A DNA stretch of 24,615 nt, from assembly GCA_001275005.1 (NCBI GenBank), contig JWZX01003211.1, forward strand, positions 1 through 24,615. Reading direction: 5' to 3'. A program made the translations under genes and the position numbers. The notes under the pieces are model-generated. The model saw only the letters and a program-made list of their open reading frames with translations, made no database searches and was not told where the DNA came from. Source of the DNA: Chrysochromulina tobinii. Taxonomy: Eukaryota; Haptophyta; Prymnesiales; Chrysochromulinaceae. This document shows positions 1 through 7,478 of this stretch, piece after piece (position 1 is the first letter of the stretch; the number at the start of each line of letters is the position of its first letter).

Positions 1-684
1 GGCCTGTGCTTCGCTCGCGCGCCACGCGCGAGAACCTCTAGCTACGAGCGCATCAGAGGCCGAGTACCCCTGATGGCTCATCAACCTGTTCGTGATTGCA
101 TCATGATTACATCATGATTACCTCGTGATTGCTCACCGAGGGGGCTGCCGAGAGGCGGCCTGTGCTTCGCTCGCGCGCCACGCGCGACACCCGCCAGCTA
201 CGAGCGCATCAGAGGCTGAGTGCCCCTGATGGCTCATCAACCTGATCGTGATCGCATCATGATTCCGTCATGATTACCTCATGATTGCTCACCGAGGGGC
301 TGCCGAGAGGCGGCCTGTGCTCCGCTCGCTAGCCACGCGCGCCGACCGTCCGCTACGAAACAGCTGCGAGCAAATCAGAGGCTGAACGCCATTGTTGGCT
401 CATCAACCCGATTATGAGTGCATCACGATTACATCTAGATTACATCGTGATAGCTGACCGAGGGGCTGCCGAGAGGCGGCCGACCCCCTCGGTCGCTCGC
501 TATAGCCACGCGAGCCGACCGCCCGCTACGTGCGAATCAGAGGCTGAGTGCCAGTGATGGCTCATCAACTCGATTATGATTGCATCACGATTACATCCGG
601 ATTGCTCACCGAGGGACTGCCGAGAGGCGGTCCGCGCCTCGCTCGCCCGCTAACCAGCGAATCAGAGGCTGAGTGCCCCTGATG

Positions 685-868
685 GCTAATCGATAGCTCA
701 CCAACCCGATGTCATGATTGCATCATGATGGCTAATCGATAGCTCACCAACCCGGTGTCATGATTGCATCATGATGGCTCATCAATAGCTCACCAACCCG
801 ATGTCATGATTGCATCATGATGGCTAATCAATAGCTCACCAACCCGATGTCATGATTGCATCATGATG
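685..868. repeat. Nested 46-bp tandem sub-array, four units
   Basis: Units start at 685, 731, 777 and 823, and the next partial unit at 869 runs back into the main array. Each reads GCTAATCGATAGCTCACC or GCTCATCAATAGCTCACC, followed by AACCCGATGTCATGATTGCATCATGATG with single-base changes. Only the AT-rich part of the larger unit has expanded here, which explains the 276-bp gap between the hairpin-bearing anchors at 604 and 880. The very even 46-bp step and few differences suggest a local expansion younger than the surrounding copies. Confidence 0.93.
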
Positions 869-1035
869 GCTCATCAATAGCTCACCGAGGGGGCTGCCGA
901 GGGGCAACCAGCGCCTCGCTCACGCGCAACGCGAGCCGACCGCCCGCTACGGGTGAACCGGAGGCTGAGTGCCAGTGATGGCGCATCAACCTGATCATGA
1001 CTGCATCCACGATTACGGCGTGATTGCTCACCAAT

Positions 1036-1055
1036 GGGCCGCCGAGAGGCGGCCC
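1036..1055 (+). repeat. Best example of the unit hairpin: 8-bp stem with GAGA loop
   Basis: GGGCCGCC (1036-1043), GAGA (1044-1047) and GGCGGCCC (1048-1055) form a perfect hairpin. Equivalent hairpins occur at 143-160, 614-633, 1170-1189, 1915-1930 (GGGA loop) and 2070-2087, and in most other units. GAGA and GGGA both fit the GNRA tetraloop consensus only when the + strand is read as RNA. Whether the array is transcribed cannot be told from sequence. Confidence 0.85.
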
Positions 1056-2366
1056 GCACTTGATCGCGCGATACGTGTGCCGCCCGCCCGCTACGAGGCT
1101 GAGGGCCAGTGATTGCTCATCAACTCGATCATGATTGCATCACGATTACATCGTGATTGCTCACCGAAGGGGCTGTCGAGAGACGGCCCGACCGCCTGCT
1201 ACGAGCGCATCGCGGAGGCCGCCGGGGCTGCCAACGATGGCTCATCAACCTGATCATGATTGCATCACGATTACATCGTGATTGCTCACCGAGGGGGCTG
1301 CCGAGAGAGGCTGCCACAGCGCTTCACTCCATCTCTTTCACTCGCGCGCTACGCGCGCCGACCGACTGCTCACAAGCGAACCAGGGGCTGAGTGCCAACG
1401 ATGGCTCATCAACCTGATCATGATGGCATCATGATTACATCGGGATTTCTCACCGCGAAGAGCTGCCGAGAGAGCACCAAGCCTCTCGCTCACGCGAGCG
1501 CCACAAGCGCGCCCGACCGCCAGCTACGAGTGCATCAGAGGCTGAGTGCCCCTGATGGCTCATCAACCTGATCGTGATTGCATCATGATTACATCGTGAC
1601 TGCTCACCGAGGGGCTGCCGAGAGGCGGCCTGCGCTTCGCTCGCGCGCGACGCGCGACGACCGCCAGCTACGAGCGTATCAGAGGCTGAGTGCCCCTGAT
1701 GGCTCATCAACCTGATCATGATTGCATCATGATTACGTCATGATTACCTCGTGATTGCTCACCGAGGGAGCCGCCGAGAGGCGGCCTGTGCTTCGCTCGC
1801 GCGCCACGCGCGACGACCGCCAGCTACGAGCGCATCATAGGCTGAGTGCCCCTGATGGCTCATCAACCTGATCATGATTGCATCCTGATTACCTCGTGAT
1901 TGCTCACCGAGGGAGCCGCCGGGAGGCGGCCTGTGCTTCGCTCGCGCGCCACGCGCGACGACCGCCAGCTACGAGCGCATCAGAGGCTGAGTGCTCCTGA
2001 TGGCTCATCAACCTGATCATGATTGCATCATGATTACGTAATGATTACCTCGTGATTGCTCACCGAGGGGGCCGCCGAGAGGCGGCCTGCGCTTCGCTCG
2101 CGCGCCACGCGCGCCGACCGCCAAACCGCCAGCTACGAGCGCATCAGAGGCTGAGTGCCCCTGATGGCTCATCAACCTGATCATGATTACGTCATGATTA
2201 CCTCGTGATTACTCACCGAGGGGGCCGCCGAGAGGCGGCCTGCGCTTCGCTCGCGCGCCACGCGCGACGACCGCCAGCTACGAGCGCGTAAGAGGCTGTA
2301 GAGTGCCAGTGATGGCTCATCAACCTGATCATGATTGCATCATGATTACATCATGATTACCTCGTG

Positions 2367-3397
2367 ACACCCTCGGCCATGCGGATACAGATGGTACTCC
2401 CCGCCCTGAAGGCGGTCGAGCGCAATGTAGGCGCGTGGATCCGCGAGGTCCGCGCCCACGTCAGGCAGTCCAGGGCCGCGCAGCAGCGCGACTGAGAGGC
2501 AAGAGAGCGCGCGCGCGCGTGACGCGCCGTACGCGCATGCAGCATAGGCGGGTGGCGTCGTGGCCTGGCGGACTCGACGGTCTGAGTCCGCCGCCCCACG
2601 CGCCTATACCCTGTCAGAGCGTCCCTGGACGGAGAAGGGACTAGCGCTAATAGCGTTATGCTCCCGGTCCCGGACACGGGACCTCACCTACCCAATGGTC
2701 CGCACTCCCGAAAGGAAGTGCTAACCCGACGGGCATCTTAATGACCGATCCAGTACGTACCGTACCACCCCTGTGTCCCGAGTGTGACACAGCAGCAGAG
2801 CGGCGCGCGAAAAGCGCGACGAAACCCATAGTGGGATTATACAACTTTCGCACGCACAGGAGTTGTGTTCGTGAAGCCGGACTTGACTGAAAAGGTCAGC
2901 TCAGAAAGCGAGCGCGCATGCACCGACTCGGCCACTCATGCACTCGACCTCACGAAACACTGACTGGTGTGTAGCGGTCGCGTCGCACGACGAATAACTG
3001 GGCACTCCTCCCCGTTTTCCCCACAGGGGAGTCGACCCGGCGCGGGCGCCGGAACTCCATGGCAAAGCCGCCCATAGGTCACTCTGGCAGAGACAGTTCA
3101 CCCATGAGTTCACCGTCGACGCGCAGGCCTCGCAAACGCAATTGTGAATTGATGCGCAATTGGCGGCTCGTTCCCCTGGGTCAGCGCTTGCGTCCCGTGC
3201 GGCCCTGTAAAAATGTGAATAATTATTTCGGGGCCGCTCGCCTACGCCCCTCTGCGTCTCAAAATTCACTCAAATAAAACACTCATAGCTCACTTCAGTG
3301 AATGTGCGAATCGGAATGTGTCGGCAAGTGAAGCGCCAAGCGCGAGCTCGCAGCTCAGGCCGAAGCAACCGAACTCTTCGACAGGCCTCAGACAATA
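2367..3397. other. Intergenic region without a supportable gene
   Basis: About 1 kb between the repeat array and the stop codon of the PARP-like gene. Open frames here are short, overlap one another on both strands and resemble nothing I recognise. A CG-alternating run lies at about 2507-2520. Two perfect hairpins are visible: GGCGGACTC/GAGTCCGCC (2567-2575 with 2584-2592) and GGTCCCG-GACA-CGGGACC (2666-2683). The right end should include the 3' untranslated region of the gene ending at 3398. Confidence 0.7.
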
Positions 3398-5080
3398 CTA
3401 CAGCGCATCTCCATCCTCGTCGCACTGCCTCATCAGGATCGCATACGGGCGCACAAAGCTCTCGTTGGGCACGACCCAGTAGTCCTTCGCATAGGACGTC
3501 GGCTCCTGCAACCCGACGTGGAAGAAGCCGCCGTCGCGCTTGGCCTCCGCGTGCGTGGCGCGCGCCGGGCCTCGCACGCGGCACTGGAAGATGATCTGAT
3601 AGTATTTGGGTCCGTGCTCGCCTTGGATCTCGATGGGTTGGGCGTACATTGAGTGAGCGGCCGTGTTGACGTTAGGCGAGCAGTAAATGCCATCTCCGAA
3701 CGCAGCGCCGTTGGCCACATCGACGCTACCGCCGCCACCGACGCGCAGCCCATCGGCCGCAATGCCGCCGGTGGCCTGTATCGAACCCGTGCCGTGGTAC
3801 GCGACGCACCACTCCTGCGGATCGTCCCCTTCGCACCCGAGCCACCGTGCACCGTGCTGCGCGTCCGTGAGGCCTGCGCGGCGGGCAAAGGCCACCAGCT
3901 CGCGCTTGTCGGAGCCCGGCCCCGGCAGCTGCGCCTCGTTGAGGTGCTGCTCGTCGACGAGCATCGCCTTGAGGGCGGCGGTCGGGCACTTTTCAAGCGT
4001 GCTGAATGCGCTCACATCGAGCCCAAACCTCTTCCAGCCACACGGTCTGAAGTATCGCATGCCGCCGCGCCAATGCTCGCCGTCGTCGTTTGGGTCGAGG
4101 TCGGTGAAATCATAGTCATACTCGGGACGAAAGAGGCCGGGGTCGACGGCAAAGCAGCCAGCCAGCCGATTGTGCCCAGACGTTGGCAGCGGTGGCCCAC
4201 CCACAGGCTCAGAGCCACGGAGTGCCAGGCGCGGCGTGCAAAGCAAGTCCACCGGCTGCGCCGAGGACGCCATGCTGATCTTCATGCCCGACATCACTGC
4301 CACGAGCGAGTCTGTAGTCCAGTCGGACGGGCTATCTCTGATCGGCGCGATGTCGAGGCCTCGATACGCGCTCAGGAACTCTTTCTTGTCGATCAGCTTG
4401 TCGTCGTCGCGATCGATGAAGCTGCGGAGACGCTCGGCCAGACCATCGGGATCGGGGCATCGCAGCGTATCGCGCAGATACTGTGTGAGCTCACGCTTCG
4501 TGATGCAACCATCGCGGTCCAGGTCGATTTTGGCGAAGAGGGCGTCAATTTCTTGAGGCTCAAGAGCCCGTCGTTCAGGGCTGAAGAACGTCTTGACGCT
4601 CTCCCGCGTATCCGTCGCCGTCTTGTGGGCGAGCCGAAACTCGTCGATGTCGATCAGCCCGTCGTCGTCGGTGTCGATGGCCTTGAACAGTCGCCTCGCA
4701 AAGGCGTCGTCAGTAGACACGAAGAACTCGCACAGCTCGCGGACTGTTATCGCTCCGTCGCCATTCTTGTCGATTTGGCGAAAGAGCGCGTGCGCATCGG
4801 GAGAGCGTCTCGCGAGCTTGTCCAGCGCTGCGACAGACTTCACGCTGAGCTGGCGTGTCACTTCGGGTGTCACTTGCTCCTCTGGCCAAGGGCCCTGGGA
4901 GCACGGCCTCAGCTTTTCACGCTCGGTTTGCTTCTCACACTCGGTCGCATCGATGCCGATCGTGTAGTACGGCGGCTGTTCGTCGTGGTGCACCTTCAAG
5001 ACCACCACCGTAGCCACGGTGCCGTCGCGCTTGCGATAGAAGCACTGGGTGCCGACGTTCAGCACCGATGCGTCAGTCAT
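3398..5080 (-). CDS. Tudor-like / four EF-hand / PARP-like ADP-ribosyltransferase domain protein (560 aa)
   Basis: The start was set at the ATG at 5080-5078; the same frame stays open to 6313 but only as an antisense shadow of the neighbouring gene. Residues about 5-57 look like a small Tudor/SH3-like fold ending in EKQTEREKLRP. Four EF-hand loops follow at 104-115, 136-147, 186-197 and 223-234; the last has Lys in place of the usual Gly at loop position 6. After a linker, RPCGWKRFGLDV (345-356) leads into a C-terminal domain with VAYHGT (His429), a glycine-rich turn, GDGIYCSPN (Tyr466) and a final DYWVVPNESFVRPYAIL. The His/Tyr spacing and surrounding motifs match the H-Y-E PARP fold; the catalytic Glu position appears to be Asp533. 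This suggests a calcium-responsive ADP-ribosyltransferase, with activity and target unknown. It is divergent from the LRR gene at 5453. No intron is needed. Domain calls come from motif reading. Confidence 0.82.
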   Translation of the reverse strand: MTDASVLNVGTQCFYRKRDGTVATVVVLKVHHDEQPPYYTIGIDATECEKQTEREKLRPCSQGPWPEEQVTPEVTRQLSVKSVAALDKLARRSPDAHALFRQIDKNGDGAITVRELCEFFVSTDDAFARRLFKAIDTDDDGLIDIDEFRLAHKTATDTRESVKTFFSPERRALEPQEIDALFAKIDLDRDGCITKRELTQYLRDTLRCPDPDGLAERLRSFIDRDDDKLIDKKEFLSAYRGLDIAPIRDSPSDWTTDSLVAVMSGMKISMASSAQPVDLLCTPRLALRGSEPVGGPPLPTSGHNRLAGCFAVDPGLFRPEYDYDFTDLDPNDDGEHWRGGMRYFRPCGWKRFGLDVSAFSTLEKCPTAALKAMLVDEQHLNEAQLPGPGSDKRELVAFARRAGLTDAQHGARWLGCEGDDPQEWCVAYHGTGSIQATGGIAADGLRVGGGGSVDVANGAAFGDGIYCSPNVNTAAHSMYAQPIEIQGEHGPKYYQIIFQCRVRGPARATHAEAKRDGGFFHVGLQEPTSYAKDYWVVPNESFVRPYAILMRQCDEDGDAL

Positions 5081-5452
5081 GCAGGCTCCTTGGAAGGCGA
5101 GACTTGTTCGCGAAGGACGACTGAGGACTTCCGAGCATGACGGTGCGTTCGAAGAGTTCGCATGTACATTTTCCCCACAGGGCCAGTTCCTCCATGACCA
5201 GCCCACTTCCGCGCACTGTGCGCGGATCTCGTAGAAAAATAGATACATAGCAGTCGGGCACAGGCACAAAAGCACAACTACGAACTGCCTGTAAAAAGAC
5301 ACCGAACTGCCTGTACATTGTCCCGGGTCCGTGAATATGACCACACAGAAAAGCCAGTACGTCGCACATCGCAAAGGCGCCACTCCGATTGGAGTGCGTG
5401 TAGGGAAATTCCATTCCAGAAAATTCATTCCCAAATCAGGAAGTCGTGCTCC
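5081..5452. promoter_or_regulatory. Shared divergent promoter region
   Basis: These 372 bp separate the start codons of the PARP-like gene (-) and the SKP1/LRR gene (+). TGTACAT occurs at 5163-5169, about 85 bp upstream of the minus-strand start, and again at 5312-5318, about 135 bp upstream of the plus-strand start. A 13-bp direct repeat, CGAACTGCCTGTA, lies at 5281-5293 and 5303-5315, a 22-bp step close to two helical turns. No protein-coding signal is convincing. Confidence 0.55.
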
Positions 5453-7210
5453 ATGAAGCGTCGTCGAGACGGCGACGTCGGCGGCGGCGATGATATCGGC
5501 GGCGACGGCGACAACGGCGATGTGAGGGTGCGAAGCGCCGAGGGCGAGGTGGTCGCGTGGTCCCGTTCGGCCGCGGCGCGATCGGCGGCGCTCGCCAACT
5601 GGGTGAGCGACACGGGCGGCGCCGAGGGGGCGTTCGCCACTCTGGTGCCTGCGGCTGCGCTCCGCACGCTCTCGCGCGTCGCCGAGGGCGGCGCGGAGGA
5701 CGGCAGGGCGCTGGAGGGGTGCTCGCTCGCGCAGCTCGCGCAGCTGTTGCATGGCGCGCACTTTCTCGACGTGGACGTCGAGCTTCTCCGCCTCCTCTCG
5801 CGTTCCCTGTGCACCGGCCACCTCGCCGGCAAGAGTGGCCCGGAGCTCGGGCGGCTGCTGGGTGTCGTGAGCGACTTCCCCACCGAGACGGAGCGGCAGG
5901 CGGCGACGGAGGAGCCGATTTACACGCACGACGCACCTCATCATGACGCCACTGCACCGCGAGCGGCCGATGCACCCACACCGCCAGTGTGCTGTCTCTC
6001 GACGCAGCTCGTCAACGAGGACGCCCTCGAAGACGCCCTCGCGGACGCCGACGTGCCGACGCTGCGCGCGCTCAAGGGCGTGAGCCTCGCGTGGCGCGCG
6101 CGGGCGCGGCGCGTCCTGTGCGCGCGGCTGTGCACACGCGTCGGCCTGCCGCTCACAAGCAACCTCGTCGAGGTGACCGAGCTCGACCTCTCGGACAGCC
6201 GCGCCGCCGGTCGCCTCGTCGCCGACGCGGCCGACGCATCGTGCGGGCTGCCCAACCTGGCAAAGGTGACGGGGCTGGGCGGCTTCGAGGTGGACGTGGT
6301 TGCGCTGAGGCAAGTGGAGGTGGACGTGGTTGCGCTAATGGTTGCGCTGAGGCGAAGGCAAGTGGCGTATTGGGGTCGCTGCATTTACCACCCGATGAAC
6401 GTGGTGCGCGCGTGCATCAGCGGCGTGGGTGAGGTGCCCATGGAGGTGGTGCTCGCCGCGTGCGCGCTGCGCGATGGTGAGGCACGCGTGCCACCGCACG
6501 CGTTCAGCTATGACAGGTGGTCCATGACGTCGATCGCGCTGCCCGCCGGCCTCACGAGCATCGGTAAGGCCGCCTTCTGTGAATGCTCCTCGATAACGTC
6601 GATCGAGCTGCCCGCCGGCCTCACGAGCATCGGTGGACTCGCCTTCTATGGCTGCTCCTCGATGACATCGATCGCGCTGCCCGCCAGCCTCACGAGCCTC
6701 GGTGAGTATGTCTTCTGTGGCTGCCGCTCAATGACGTCGATCGAGCTGCCCGCCGGCCTCACGAGCCTCGGTGAGCGCGCCTTCTATTACTGCTCCTCGT
6801 TGACGTCGATTGAGCTGCCCGCCGGCCTCACGAGCCTCGGTGAGTATGTCTTCCGTGGCTGCTCCTCGTTGACGTCAATCGAGCTGCCCGCCGGCCTCAC
6901 GAGCCTCGGTGAGGGCGCCTTCTGTGACTGCTCCGCGTTGACGTCGATCGCGCTTCCCGCCCGCCTCACGAGCCTCGGTGTGAACGCCTTCTCTGGCTGC
7001 TCCTCGATGACGTCGATCGAGCTGCCTGCTAACCTCACGAGCATTGGTGAGGGCGCCTTTGATGGCTGCTCCTCTATGACGTGGATCGCGCTGCCCGCCG
7101 GCTTCGATGAAAGCATTCTCAGGTCGAGGTCCGCCCTTATTCTGCGTACCACAACATGCCATCCTTCTGTTGTGGTACTCAGATGGATCCTAACCTCGTC
7201 CCTCAAGTAG
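5453..7210 (+). CDS. SKP1-like + F-box-like + BspA-type leucine-rich-repeat protein (585 aa)
   Basis: The frame is open from 5318, but the ATG at 5453 begins a typical basic N-terminus and was preferred. Residues about 24-155 resemble SKP1: a POZ-like start (VRVRSAEGEVVAWSRSAAAR), a SLAQLAQLLHGAHFLDVDVE helix region and GKSGPELGRLLGVVSDFPTE, the counterpart of SKP1's GKTPEEIRKTFNI segment. Residues about 186-227 (NEDALEDALADADVPTLRAL and SLAWRARARRVLCARL) look F-box-like, though weakly. Residues about 280-299 hold a short internal duplication of EVDVVAL. Eight near-identical 23-residue LRR_5/BspA units (consensus SMTSIELPAGLTSLGEYVF plus a GCS turn) run from about 357 to 541, then a short tail. 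In SCF ligases SKP1 and F-box/LRR are separate subunits, so this chain may combine adaptor and receptor; that is inference. No intron is needed. Confidence 0.85.
   Translation: MKRRRDGDVGGGDDIGGDGDNGDVRVRSAEGEVVAWSRSAAARSAALANWVSDTGGAEGAFATLVPAAALRTLSRVAEGGAEDGRALEGCSLAQLAQLLHGAHFLDVDVELLRLLSRSLCTGHLAGKSGPELGRLLGVVSDFPTETERQAATEEPIYTHDAPHHDATAPRAADAPTPPVCCLSTQLVNEDALEDALADADVPTLRALKGVSLAWRARARRVLCARLCTRVGLPLTSNLVEVTELDLSDSRAAGRLVADAADASCGLPNLAKVTGLGGFEVDVVALRQVEVDVVALMVALRRRQVAYWGRCIYHPMNVVRACISGVGEVPMEVVLAACALRDGEARVPPHAFSYDRWSMTSIALPAGLTSIGKAAFCECSSITSIELPAGLTSIGGLAFYGCSSMTSIALPASLTSLGEYVFCGCRSMTSIELPAGLTSLGERAFYYCSSLTSIELPAGLTSLGEYVFRGCSSLTSIELPAGLTSLGEGAFCDCSALTSIALPARLTSLGVNAFSGCSSMTSIELPANLTSIGEGAFDGCSSMTWIALPAGFDESILRSRSALILRTTTCHPSVVVLRWILTSSLK
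6528..7086 (+). repeat. 69-bp coding tandem repeats (eight LRR units)
   Basis: Units of 69 bp encode the 23-residue LRRs of the gene at 5453. DNA identity between neighbours is very high, including the near-constant block CTGCCCGCCGGCCTCACGAG. The ninth unit decays after the residues WIALPAGF. High DNA identity, not just protein identity, points to recent expansion or gene conversion. Confidence 0.9.
7146..7178. repeat. Perfect 11-bp inverted repeat in the tail of the LRR gene
   Basis: GTACCACAACA (7146-7156) and TGTTGTGGTAC (7168-7178) pair around an 11-nt loop. The hairpin sits in the non-repeat tail, 32 bp before the stop codon. A 13-bp direct repeat, ACCTCGTCCCTCA, at 7193-7205 and 7228-7240 brackets the stop and a short (TAAG)n run. 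Confidence 0.85.
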
Positions 7211-7478
7211 TAAGTAAGTAAGTCCTCACCTCGTCCCTCACCCTGAGGGTCTTATGAGGGTCACCCTGCTCCCCCGCCTGGGGCTCGAAAACATTTCGCT
7301 TCGGCCGGCACGGTATTAGTCGGTATTTACTTATTACTAGAACGCCGTTATATTAAACGCACGCATCCGTTTCGTTTCTTGCACCTCGATATGGCGAGGC
7401 TCAGACCCTGGGACTTTCGACACTTATTGACGTCACTTTTTGGACAGTCATCTTCACACATGTCTTCACACCTGCATG
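7211..7478. other. Convergent intergenic spacer
   Basis: This 268-bp gap separates the 3' ends of the LRR gene (+) and the decarboxylase gene (-), and presumably holds both 3' untranslated regions. It begins with a short TAAG run and contains CCCTCACCCTGAGGG-type imperfect inverted repeats near 7234-7262. No coding signal is seen. Confidence 0.6.

Larger units (their letters stand above)
1..2366. repeat. Degenerate tandem repeat array, about 14 units of 125-166 bp
   Basis: The anchor GCTCACC (or a near match) recurs at about 131, 287, 453, 604, 880, 1026, 1159, 1284, 1448, 1602, 1757, 1902, 2058 and 2211, and a partial unit lies before 131, so the array continues beyond the left edge. Each unit has an AT-richer part built from TCATGATT-type 11-mers, a GC-rich hairpin (GGCTGCC or GGCCGCC, then GAGA, then GGCGGCC), a CG-rich stretch often forming TCGCGCG-CCA-CGCGCGA, and a segment reading AGAGGCTGAGTGCC then TGATGGCTCATCAACC. 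Units from 1602 to 2366 are the most alike; those between 350 and 1450 are more diverged. Short open frames cross the array but they follow the repeat and resemble no protein. A role (satellite, centromeric, structural RNA) is unknown. Confidence 0.95.

Noticed and set aside
1-2366. CRISPR array
   Set aside because: Units are diverged, irregular in length and lack unique spacers; the surrounding genes are eukaryotic.
1-2366. Hammerhead ribozyme repeats
   Set aside because: CTGATGG occurs in the units but not the CTGANGA core with a matching GAAA, so the catalytic core is missing.
2901-3269. 122-residue minus-strand frame
   Set aside because: Composition is random-like with no domain or leader, and an overlapping plus-strand frame is equally open.
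3653-5140. 495-residue plus-strand frame opposite the PARP-like gene
   Set aside because: It is a shadow of a gene with clear EF-hand and PARP motifs, and its own translation shows no family signal.
3014-5182. Shared TTTTCCCCACAGGG at 3014-3027 and 5169-5182 as paired splice acceptors or element ends
   Set aside because: Only 14 bp are shared, with no matching donor or coding continuation nearby.
5081-6313. N-terminal extension of the PARP-like frame to 971 residues
   Set aside because: It lies antisense to the SKP1/LRR gene, is Arg/Pro-rich without domain signal, and the ATG at 5080 opens a sensible protein. GC-rich coding DNA often leaves such antisense frames open.
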